From: Dactylis glomerata
Lineage: Eukaryota; Streptophyta; Magnoliopsida; Poales; Poaceae
DNA length: 64,000 nucleotides
Direction of reading: 5' to 3'
NCBI GenBank assembly: GCA_007115705.1
Contig: QXEO01001137.1
Span: 806,001 to 870,000, forward strand
Under the pieces are notes generated by a model. The model ran no database searches. It saw only the letters and a list, made by a program, of their open reading frames with translations, and was not told where the DNA came from. The translations under genes and the position numbers were made by a program. Numbering within the stretch: the first letter of the stretch is position 1; each line of letters begins with the position of its first letter. Positions 1 through 9,109 of the stretch are shown one piece after another.

Positions 1-5
1 GGGAT

Positions 6-1030
6 TGTTGGAATTTGGCTGTGGGCTTTGGTCCATGGCCCAATACAAATTCTGAAATTCTCATGGCCCATTCATGCATAGCAAGGGGTGACAGCCAAAG
101 TTTAGTCCCACCTTGCTAGTTTGAGGGGAGTTGCACCAATATATATAGTGGGGTGTTCTACTACCTCCTAAAGTGAGAGAAGAGGAGTGGCTTACACGCG
201 CGCTCCTCCTCCTCCGCCGCCCGCCTCGCCACGCCTCGTCACGACGCGCGCGCGCGCCGCGGTTTGCGGAATTGTGCCTCGGTGCCGAGCTTACTTATCT
301 TTTTGCTGTTCGGGAAAATTACTGCGCGAGTTATTTCTCTATCAGCCGTTTCCGGTTTTTCCGGATCGTGGGCTGTTACTAACTCGGACGTGGGCTGCGC
401 CCCACGTCTTACCCGACCGGTGCTATATAAGCAGGCTTAGGCGCAAACCCTAATCACACCGTATCACATCCCGTCTCTCGTCTCCAGAGCCTTGCGCCGC
501 CGCCACACCTTCTCCATCCTCTCTTCCGGCGTGCACCGGACGACGGGACAGTAGGCCTCCGGAACCCCGCCTCTTGTGAACCTGTACGGGTGAGGGGCGA
601 TCAGGTTTTTGGGGAGCGCTTCTGCGCGACTACTGAAGGTATCACGTCGACCGACGACTCCTTCCCCGACGAGGACTTCTTCCCGGACATCAGCAGCCTC
701 TACATCGACGACATGGCTGACGACGCTGGTGCCAACGCCAACGCGAACCTCAACGCCAACGCGAATCTGAACGCGAACGTGAATCCTCCTGCAGCACCGT
801 ATGCAATCTGTACCCATCTTTTACAGTTTATGTTACAATTTCTTGTACTAGCGTTTGGAATAGATGTGATCTTTTTATCTGTGTTAGATGTGATCTGTTC
901 GTCTATTCTGCTAGTATGCATGGTTAGGTTAATTTCTGCAATTATCATCATGCTTTATTATTGGTTATTTCGGATTAAATCTTATGGTAAATTGCTTATA
1001 TGTTCAACAGCCACCGCCGCCTGACCACCT
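6..1030 (+). mobile_element. Copia-like LTR and leader fragment
   Basis: The segment opens with TGTTGGAATTTGG and has the layout of a plant LTR: a GC-rich U3, a TATA box at 424-430, then a transcribed leader. From about 711 the leader reads as a short Asn/Ala repeat peptide beginning MADDAGANANANLNAN. It is followed by a GTATGC...CAACAG stretch (about 799-1010) that looks like an intron. I recall this arrangement from Ty1-copia-type elements of cool-season grasses, but no gag or pol domain is visible and the second LTR is not in the window. It may be a solo or truncated LTR. The family name is not assigned. Confidence 0.5.
424..430 (+). promoter_or_regulatory. TATA box of the left LTR
   Basis: TATATAA lies in a GC-rich promoter context, followed about 30 bases later by CAAACCCTAATCAC. 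This is the expected spacing for an LTR transcription start. Confidence 0.5.
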
Positions 1031-2634
1031 CCATGATTATAAAGCTCCCCGTGTAAGTTCCCTGCTCCATAACCTCTCCAGCTCTCCTACTCCAGCCGTC
1101 TGTCCCCATACTTCCTCACGGCGAGACGGCAACCGCGCCTCCATCCTCCCCTGACGCACTTTCGCCGGCCCAACCTGCTGGTGCCACTAGCCTCTGTTCC
1201 CATGCGTAGAGTAACGGGTAGGATGGAGATATTGGGCGCCTGAAGTTTCCCCTCTGCTCTTGCCCCTCTGTCACCAGCATGTACAGGTTTTCATCTGTCT
1301 GCTTCATTCATTCTTTATTGTTTTTAGATGTAAGCCCGCGTTTGATCAGAAGCTAATTTGTGCGCTGGACGTAGAGTTGGTTTATGGAAATTTGATCATA
1401 AACGAGTTAGTTCTGAGGTGTATTTATGCAATCAAGAGTGTGCCCTGTGTTCGATAAAATGCCTAAACGTACTAGCATATCATTTTGGGTTGCCTGGCGT
1501 TGCCTTTGCAGATTGGATCCTAGCTCGGCCAATGGTATTCTTGGCATTGCTGCTAACCTTTCAAACTCACTCTCGTGTGCTGGTATGCAACAAAGCTTAC
1601 ACGATTTGTTTATTTTTCTCATCAGGCTGTCTACTGGTATTTATCTTCAAAGGCCTCAAAATTCCAATAGGCTCTCGATACTGGATAGTATTTGTTCACA
1701 AAGTGTATTTTTACTTGGGAGGAGGTCGCAAGCTGTATACAGTTCCAAGATAATACGAGGTTAGTCCAGTCGTCCTAACATATATTTTGAGCTTGCATAC
1801 TTTAGATCTGTATTGGTACATGATTGAATTCAGCTTGCAATCTGTTTATCTCAGTTTGAAACACCTTAAAAGTTTGGTCATTATAAGTAAACATGGATTC
1901 TGTATTAGATGGTATGCATTGTTCTGCTGACCTATTTTTCCTCTCTGGTTCGTTACTGTATGACATTTGCTTTGGGAATCTTCGTTTTTTTAATCATCAT
2001 CACTTTATTGCAGATCAGCTATTTGTCCAGATATGATTCATCTCTTCTTCTACCGTCTTCTTCAATTGTACCGCTGCCAGGGTTTGCCTGATGTAGCACT
2101 GAATTTTTAACCTAATTATATACCCTCTCCATAAAAAATTCATTAACAATTGTATGTTCATCAATTCTACTTGCTCACATAGGCAACCTACAGTTGGGTA
2201 ATTATCATTTGGTTTGCTGAACTCTAGGATTCTATATCTGAAATTTGAGTTGTTTATTATTTGTACTTGGACCATCAGCTTCTCCAGTGCTCGAGACACA
2301 AGGACAAAGATTATTGTAGAGATAGCTTCACCAGCCATATGTTTATGTCCTCCCGTTGGCCCTTCCCATATTTGTAAAATCATACTTTTGATCACCAGCA
2401 TAGCTCTACGCAGGCAATGGTCTAATAATTGCTTTAGGCAAAAACATTTGTTGTCTTTTCGTTTCAACAGTTCAACATGTCCATGCTGATTAAGCGGTCC
2501 AGAGATACCATGAACCTCTTAATTCTTTCAATGTTCTTTTATAGTCTGCCCATCTTTGTCTACTTCAGTTTGTTTCGGCTCCAAGAGTTTTGGTATGCCA
2601 ATGTCCCGCGGCAAACGCGTGGGATATCATCTAG
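1031..2634 (+). mobile_element. Helitron 3' portion
   Basis: The 3' end is diagnostic. A 6-bp stem (2605-2610 with 2618-2623, one G-T pair, 7-base loop) is followed 7 bases later by CTAG (2631-2634) and then a T, matching the plant Helitron hairpin-CTRR-T rule. The 5' terminus was not recognised, so the left limit is arbitrary and the copia-like LTR at 6-1030 could be captured inside the same Helitron. No Rep/helicase ORF is present, so this is a non-autonomous copy or a remnant. The body has no ORF I can identify. Confidence 0.55.
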
Positions 2635-3066
2635 TTTTAATAAATAAGCAGTGAACCAAATCTATGCCTAGACAGTAACGAGTTACCAAATCAACAGATA
2701 AGACCACGAGCCAACAATACAATCAAGAAAGTTGTATGCATCATTTTATGCAGGGTACCCTATTTCAAAAGAAAAACAGTACAATCAAGAGGAATCAGTA
2801 CACAGTCAACTGAAACACCAAAACTGTACAGTCGTTAGAGGTACAAATCTCCACGGCATATCATCCCCAACCCCTCTACTAACCTGCGTGATGTAGGTCT
2901 ACTTACCATATGGTTGGTAAGGGTGGGCGTAGGGTTTACCGCAATTATCGAGTAGATGAAGCAGTTGCTCATGGCAAGAGAGACTATGGTGATATAATGC
3001 GTCAGACTAGTCGGGGTCGCATTAGCTACGAGGAAGTCGCCAACAACATGTAGATGGTCGTAAAGG
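2635..3066. other. Intergenic, no recognised gene
   Basis: This is AT-rich sequence between the Helitron end and the next TIR element. The only coding-like signal is the 47-codon ORF at 2910-3053, listed separately. Confidence 0.5.
2910..3053 (+). CDS. Small ORF, unknown
   Basis: A 47-codon frame runs from ATG at 2910 to TAG at 3051-3053. It is basic at its start (MVGKGGRRVYRNYR) and ends in EEVANNM. It has no recognised domain. It may be a random ORF or the tail of a decayed transposon gene. No promoter or splice evidence supports expression. Confidence 0.15.
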   Translation: MVGKGGRRVYRNYRVDEAVAHGKRDYGDIMRQTSRGRISYEEVANNM

Positions 3067-3200
3067 CTTATGGCGCGATTGGTAGCCTACAACCCTTTTT
3101 GGGCTCCCTGGGCGCATGCGCCGGGGGGCCTGAGTCGCACCATGCGATGCAAAAACCAACTTGGGCGTTTCGTTTGGTAGCTCACAACAACAATTCTAAG

Positions 3201-3277
3201 GCCCGAGAGAGAAACTCGACCGGTTGATTGGTTGGCAGCGCTGGCCCGGGAGAGAAACTCGACCGGTTGATTGGTTG
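3201..3277 (+). repeat. 34-bp direct repeat pair
   Basis: Two copies (3201-3234 and 3244-3277) of a unit containing GAGAGAAACTCGACCGGTTG are separated by 9 bases, with one difference by eye. They lie just inside the left end of the TIR element. Confidence 0.8.
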
Positions 3278-3417
3278 TCAACCATTGATGCGCTATGGTA
3301 ACCTCTTCCTACCAGTGGTGAGGATACCATAGCAACATCAGCAAGAACATCAAGCAAGATCAGGACGAACAGCACAAGAACATAAGCAACAGCACAAGAA
3401 CAGAAACAACAACAGAA

Positions 3418-5092
3418 CTAGATAGGGTAGACTAAGTACGAGTTCACATAGGACCAGCAGTCCTCCTCGGCCGCCTGAAGCCTCCTCATGCTGCGAGGGT
3501 GTTCCGGGCACCCGCCGTCAACCTCACAACACGAGTAGTCGAAGACGACCAACCTGTACTCCCTTGCGGAGAGCTTTTTGAAGAACAGGAGGTAGCCGAT
3601 CTTGAGTTTGTGGGCGACCGTGAATTCTGGCCAGCCAGCTTCTAGGACGGCCTTACCGCTCACCTCCTTGACGCTCATCTCCCACTGGCAGCCAGTGGTG
3701 GTCTTGATGATCATCTTCCCGGCACCGGGCCTAGATAAGGCCTGAAGCCGTCCGGGAGTGGCAGCACTCCGATCCCAGGCGCCATGAGGATCTTGCAGAA
3801 GTGCGTAGGGTTCATGCCCTCGTGGAAGTGGCCTACTGAAGGTGGCCGTCCAATACGCTTCCTGCTCGGACCCTCATCAGGTACCTCCACAGGCACTCCT
3901 AGACGCAGCATCTATACAAGTGAAGAAGTCTTAGCATAGCTCAAGGGCAAGAAAAACATTCAGCAACAAACTCAAACGCCTCATACAATGCTGACCTTGC
4001 GGCACGAATGATCCCTCTGAACCAAATGCAGTGCTCATTGTATACGAAATGTGCAGCGCATAAGGTCCAGAAAGATCATTCAGCCGCTAATATCCAGGCC
4101 TATTTGAATCATTGGCTAATCACAGCTATTACTGAGCAAAAAAACACATCAAGAAAAGTGGAGCCTCATAGTAGTGATGTGCTGTAAGAATGATTTTAGC
4201 TGACCTAATGCAATGCACATTTTTTACTACATGTGCAAGGTATAGGGTCAGATAAAATCATTGTGCAACCTACATCGGATCATGTCTTTAATCATTGGCT
4301 CAAGGGCTAGAAAACATTGAGCAACAAACTCAAACGCCTCATACAATGCTGACCTTGCGGCACGAATGATTCCTCGGGACCAAATGCATTGCTCATTGTA
4401 GATGAAATATGCAGTGCATAAGGTCCCGAAAGATTATTCGGCCACTAATATACAACTATTCGAATCATTGGCTAATCACAGCTATGACTGAGCAAAAAAA
4501 CACATCAAAACAGCTTGCCTCAGACAGTGTATGCGTGGTAGACGCCACAATTTATGCTATTCAACCATGTGTGTTGAACAAGGACTGCTTTTTGCTCTAC
4601 ATACAAGGTTGAATAGAATGAACTGTGGCAAACGTCTGGTCAGATTACTGAGATAATCGAACATTTAACATGTGGCCAAGCACACCATACTTTGGTGAGC
4701 AGAGCACATGTTAAATGCTGGCTACCTCACTATGATCTGCGTACGTTCATCATCGGCATGATATGCTATGGAAACAGATCTAACAAAGGGTGTTTATCAT
4801 TGGCATCTAACAGATCGAACCCTAACCCTAGCAGCTGCACACATCATCAACGCGATGAAAGAAAAAAAACCCCGGCACTACAGTACTGACCTTTAACCCT
4901 AAACCTAGCAGATCGGCTATGCATGTCATCTAGCGCACGCCTACGAACATCATGAAGGGAGACCGAATGTACAAGATGGGGATTGAGGGTGCTTACCGAC
5001 ATTTTGCAGGCAGCAGTTGATGTGCGGCCAGATGCTTGCTCCCCTTCGATGCAAGGCACGGCCTCCGCGATGATGATGCGAGGAAGCGGCAA
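3418..5092 (-). pseudogene. B3 DNA-binding domain gene, frameshifted
   Basis: This is a plant-specific B3 transcription-factor-type gene. Proposed exon 1 runs 5092 to 4997 (32 codons, starting MPLPRIIIAE) and ends at a GTAAGC donor. Exon 2 starts at 3911 after a TATAG acceptor in matching phase and ends at TAG 3420-3418. Exon 2 first encodes the front of the B3 fold (THFCKILMAPG, then LPLPDGFRPYLG). A different frame, from 3714 on, supplies the rest (CQWEMSV, then GWPEFTVAHKLKIGYLLFF and VFDYSCCEV). The two frames are one base apart, at a run of three G where four would restore the frame (3717-3720). It could be a true one-base deletion or a homopolymer error. The gene lies entirely inside a TIR element, so it may be a transposon-borne copy. 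Family assignment rests on the residue pattern of B3 domains; the DNA target is unknown. Confidence 0.6.
3940..4508 (+). repeat. 210-bp direct duplication in B3 intron
   Basis: Copies at 3940-4152 and 4299-4508 share CTCAAGGGC, ACAAACTCAAACGCCTCATA, AATGCTGACCTTGCGGCACG and the terminal CAAAAAAACACATCAA, with scattered substitutions and small gaps. They lie within the intron of the B3 gene, separated by about 146 bases. Confidence 0.8.
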
Positions 5093-5476
5093 GGCAGCAG
5101 GGCATCCTCCGTTGGTGCAGTTGTCGGCGGTGGAAGAGAAATCGTCCGGCGGTTTGCGAGAGGAGAGTGAGAAGAGGAGTGAGAGGAGAGAGAGATATGA
5201 GAGGTTGGGCGGTGACGGGAAGTAATGGCGCGTGCCACGAAATGATGCAACGTCTCGCGCTCCTTCCCCAGGCGTGCAGGCGAAGCCTCGCGTTGCGCCC
5301 CTCAGAGGCTGGCCCCGTGGAAACGCTCAATTCGGAGGTATCCCCAGGGCATGTATGGAAGCTGCTTTGACGCGCGTGTGGGCCGAGAAAATGAGGGAGC
5401 CCAGGAATCCAATCAACGGCCTCTTGACTCCCCAGGCCTGGTTCGACTCTTTGCAGGCTACCAAACGCGCCCTTAT

Positions 5477-6328
5477 AAGATATGCCAGCGGTAGAGGATC
5501 CTGCAAAGAGAGGAGAGTGAGTGGAGAGAGTGATGGGAGAGGGAGAGTGAATGGTGAGGAAATTTATGGCTCATGTTTTCAAAGGAATGCCCGTCACACA
5601 TGGCTATATGAAATCTGCCAATTCGATATTTTCCAAGGAGTCTTGCTCTGGTCTATTTTAAACTAGTGCTGATCTAGCGAGATTTTGAATCTCAAAAGGT
5701 CTCGTCTGGTGTCTATAGATATTAATTGGATCTCCGACTGTAGTATAATGCATACATACTACTAGTTTATAATATTATGTCTACAATGCATAGTATCATC
5801 TATTAGTATCATAATTACATCTTATTTAATATTTTATAGAATCTTAATATAAATATCTGTATATGATGTATTTTCTCTTATATTTTTTTTAGTTTTGTGT
5901 GCTATAATATTGTACCATATTATGATATGACTCTTCACTTTCTTTTCATTAATTTTTTGTACCACATCAAATTTTTACCAATATGGTATGCACGATACTA
6001 CCTATGACACTCTCTTTCCATTGTGGCTAGTTTTAGTTTAAGAAGATGAACTAAAATTTTGATAACATTAATATTTTGAAAAAAATAATACTTCTCCAAT
6101 CCCATAAAAAGTGCCGATTTATTATGGATGGAAGTGAGTAGTTAATAAAAAGGAAAAAATTGCTACTGGCATTTTTTGTTAGCAATTTATTACTCCCTCC
6201 GACTCATATTACTCTTCACTAATATAGATATATTTAGACATATTTTAGTACTCTCTCTGATCACTAATACTGTCTCTAATATAATATATCTAGATATTAA
6301 AAAGTATCTAAATACATCATGTTAAAGA
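5477..6328. other. AT-rich intergenic with MITE scraps
   Basis: No gene is seen. The sequence is strongly AT-rich. At 6191-6300 there are two partial Stowaway-type starts (CTCCCTCCGACTCATATTAC and CTCTCTCTGATCACTAATAC) next to TA dinucleotides, without a complete partner end. Confidence 0.5.
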
Positions 6329-6337
6329 TAAATATTA

Positions 6338-6500
6338 GGGATTTCTATTTTCGTGCCCTCGGGTCCTTAGTTGTGCTCAGTTTTCCCCAACCGCTTAGTT
6401 TTTTCTCAGTTTTGCCCAAACCCTTGTCTGAAACTCTCACAAGGAGCTCGTACGGGAGGAATCCCGTTAAGTTGACCATTAGTTGGTGCTGGCAAGTGGG
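6338..6500 (+). repeat. Left TIR of the MULE
   Basis: Aligned against the reverse complement of about 20220-20379, it shares the terminal 15 bases, CCCTCGGGTCCTT, CTCAGTTTTCCCCA, CCCTTGTCTGAAAC, CTCACAAGGAGCTCG and ACGGGAGGAATC. It becomes patchy after about 6480 (GTGGGGCCGC is still shared). Confidence 0.85.
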
Positions 6501-6731
6501 GCCGCTGTTGATGCCCCACAGTGGATACGCCTCCACTTATCCAGATCATCGTGGGACCCACAACTTGTCCACGTTAGCGCGCCGGACCCACAGCTTACCC
6601 AGGTGCCCGTTGCAAAATGGGAGCTCGAGCCAGCCCCGCGTCCGTGCCCGTGCCATTGCTTCCCCCTTCTTTCCCCGCGCCCCATTGTTCTTCTTCTCCG
6701 CCAGCGGCAGCCCTTCTCTGGCAGGCGGGTG

Positions 6732-7327
6732 ATGTCTAGTTTCTCTTCGACCTCCCGTTCTTCATGGGCGTAGTATGGACCCGTGCCTTTGACAAGATGC
6801 CCTGACTGCCCATGCCAAGAGTCTCTGAAGCGGTCGATCTGTAAGACGAACGACAACGGCAACCGTGGACGTGAGTTCCTTGCATGCGAGAGCTTGCCAT
6901 ATAGAGAGGGGGATAAGGTTAGATCTCGCTCCAATTGCTCTATTTTCTCTCGATTTTCTTGTTATTCCCCCGAATTTGGGATTTAGGGTTCATGTTGTTG
7001 TTTTCAGATCCTAAAGAAATGCAGGTATTTCGAGTGGATCGATGTGTACGTTCAGAGGCTTAAATTGCAGGAATCAATTGACGGTATTGGGGAGCGCAAT
7101 TTGGGAGGAGGGGACTTGCTGTAGAGAATGTGGCGGAGAGAGGGGCCGTTCCGATTATGCCTAATGCTCCCAATGCAGAACTGGTGGAAGTGAAGGGAGA
7201 ACTGAAGAAAATAAATAAGCAGTTAAAGCAGCTGATCGAGTTGAAGAAGCAAGCTAATCTGATGGCTGGTTGTTTTTTTTGTTGTATAATTGCGATCAGA
7301 TTCTTATCATTGCTCATCAAGCGCTAG
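6732..7327 (+). pseudogene. GRF-type zinc-finger gene, decayed
   Basis: Exon 1 starts at ATG 6732 (MSSFSSTSRSSWA). After an in-frame TAG at 6771-6773 it continues with a zinc-finger half, CPDCPCQESLKR and NDNGNRGREFLACE. The donor is at 6918 (GTTAGA) and the acceptor ends at 7007 (TTTTCAG). Exon 2 gives the second half, KKCRYFEWIDVYVQRLKLQ, which fits the GRF zinc finger (zf-GRF) pattern ending in C...FEW. A second stop TAG lies at 7122-7124. From about 7130 another frame carries the expected tail: a charged coiled coil (VKGELKKINKQLKQLIELKK) and a hydrophobic anchor (AGCFFCCIIAIRFLSLLIK). Two stops and one frame change make it non-functional as read. It sits just inside the MULE left TIR, so it is probably an element-borne gene. 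GRF fingers generally bind nucleic acid; the role here is unknown. Confidence 0.65.
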
Positions 7328-7389
7328 AAGTTGTTACAAGGGATCCCTTGATACAAATCCATTATTCAGTTACATGTACTTGTAGTTGT

Positions 7390-7534
7390 TTTCAAAGTTA
7401 GTGTGTGCATTCACCGAAATTACCAAAAAAAAAATAAGTGTTAGGGAATATAGGAATGCTAAAGATAGTTGATAATTGTTAGAGGGGTGAAAAATAATGC
7501 ATTCACCAAATTCCCACAAATATGTATGTCTCAT
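7390..7534 (+). repeat. First unit of the 159-bp tandem array
   Basis: It contains ATTCACCGAAATTACC, GGAATGCTAAAGATAGTTGA, TAATTGTTAGAGGGGTGA and TATGTATGTCTCAT, the same words as the array at 16600-17400. The array was split here by insertion of the Tat-like retrotransposon. Confidence 0.8.
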
Positions 7535-7869
7535 TGACGAGGGTTAACTCGACAAATGTCCTAGATGAAGGACTTAGGATCGGGGAGATAGGGCGTCGGA
7601 TGAACTCGAAGGTAAAGTTAGTCGAAATAGGTGTGTGTTGAAAGTAAACCTGGGTGTTCAACCTGGCTTGCTTTCAATCTGCCCTACACCGTCCCCTCCT
7701 GGCCCCTATATATAGATGGCCAGGTCTCGAGGATCGGGTAGGGTCCGATACATATTACAATATCGACATACGGTAAGAACTCGTATTCGACTATCATTAC
7801 AATTGGGCCTAGCTTAACGGGCCGCAGGGGTACTCAACTAACGGGCTCTATTAACTATACCCTTGTCAG
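7535..7869 (-). repeat. 3' LTR of Tat-like element
   Basis: 335 bp, TG...CA ends. It contains CCCCTATATATAGATGGCCA. The partner copy is at 16266-16599. Confidence 0.9.
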
Positions 7870-8957
7870 TAGCCCCTGACATTCTGCCAGAATTGTAGAT
7901 TCGGGTTGAATCTCTAATCTTCAAATCTTCGACTTGATCAATTCTTTGACTTTATCTTCAAATCTTCGACTTGGTCTTTCGACTTATGATAATTTGTTCG
8001 CAAGGGGTCTTGATGAACAAGCCTAACAACTCTGACGGATCAAGAGGTCAGTTAACTGCCAGAACAAATACTTGTCACCTACTTCAAATTCAATCCCCTT
8101 GGACTTGAATTCGGGATACCGGTCAAACCCACTCTTTTGCCGCATTTAGGACTTACAAAGAATGAATCCCAGTGGTTCTCAGGGTACCCAGTGCGTCCAC
8201 CAGGATTTTCTTCGCGTCGTAGACACGGATACATACCAGCAGAGCGCATCCATGTGCGTATACCAGGCCACACAGGACGGATCCCGGGGTCTTACCTTCG
8301 TGACAAGTCACGGCATTCGAGTTGCGTTGCGATAACGCAACTCGAGAATCTCATGTCGCAGTCAAATTTTGACTGAAAATATTCGGGTTTCTTCAACCAT
8401 AAAACTCGCTCCCGATGGGAGTAACACTCCTGCACTTCTCTAATTATAATGCTTTGCCAAAAAATATCGTCGGGTGCGTGCTCAGCGCTCCCGATGGGAG
8501 TAGCCCCCGAGGCTATAGTCGAAAAAGGCTTTTTTCGAGTATAGGCTAAAAAATGTAGTGTAATCCATCATACTTCAACTCGAGATACTTTAACTGCTAG
8601 ATACGTCATCTTCGAGATACTTCAACTTCGAGATACTTTAAGGACATACTGTCATCGAACACTAATCCACCACTTCAGAGAGAAGTTGTATTTACCATCT
8701 TTGAAAATAGTAGCCCCCATGGATATAATCGAAACTCTTTCATATATAGTCTTGTGCACCTATTTTGCACTTGTCGGCGCCATCTTTTCCTCTTTCTTAT
8801 ATTATCTTCTTTATGATATCAATGAATACGTCATTCTGTACCATCGCGAACCGTTGCATGGGCAATACTGTAAATTTCTCATTTTTTGACCGTTAGTGGG
8901 CTTACCATTTCCTATCTTTGCGCCACGTCTCAGCCCACGTTCCTTCTCCCAGAAGAT
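7870..8957. other. Non-coding 3' internal region
   Basis: Internal part of the Tat-like element upstream of the antisense gene. It has two copies of GCTCCCGATGGGAGTA (near 8410 and 8490) and a short array of CTTCGAGATACTT-like words at 8578-8642. No domain-bearing ORF is seen. On the minus strand the purine-rich GTCAGGGGCTAC just before 7869 is the likely polypurine tract. Confidence 0.5.
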
Positions 8958-8965
8958 ATATAAAG
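8958..8965 (+). promoter_or_regulatory. TATA box of the antisense gene
   Basis: TATATAAA lies about 150 bases upstream of ATG 9110, with a CCACGTCTCAGCCCACG segment just before it. The placement suits the spliced plus-strand gene inside the retrotransposon. Confidence 0.5.
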
Positions 8966-9109
8966 GGGATCGTGGGGAGTCTTACTGTTTACCAGCTCTT
9001 TCTCTCCGCCGCCTCCATTGCTGATCTCTTCTGTCTCCTCCTCTCGTGCATAGCCCCCGAGCGCACTTCGTACTGGATGCGCGTGAAACACCTGGCCACC
9101 AAGAATACC

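Larger units (their letters stand above)
3072..5471. mobile_element. TIR element carrying a B3 gene
   Basis: The termini are inverted copies: GGCGCGATTGGTAGCCTACA at the left (from 3072) and GGCGCGTTTGGTAGCCTGCA read inward from 5471 on the other strand. They are flanked by a direct repeat CTTAT at 3067-3071 and 5472-5476. A 5-bp duplication does not match the usual lengths for hAT (8), Mutator (9) or Harbinger (3), so the superfamily is left open. The interior holds a minus-strand B3-domain gene and no transposase, so the element looks like a gene-carrying non-autonomous unit. A second TIR-like sequence (TTTGGTAGCTCACAA) near 3170 suggests an internal duplication of the left end. Confidence 0.5.

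Noticed and set aside
1358..2467. ORFs of 60-150 codons on both strands in the Helitron body
   Set aside because: Overlapping on both strands, T-rich, without domain or splice context; likely chance.
4815..4910. CCCTAACCCTAG and CCCTAAACC words as an interstitial telomere tract
   Set aside because: Only one or two units, not a tandem tract; such short boxes are frequent in plant gene regions.
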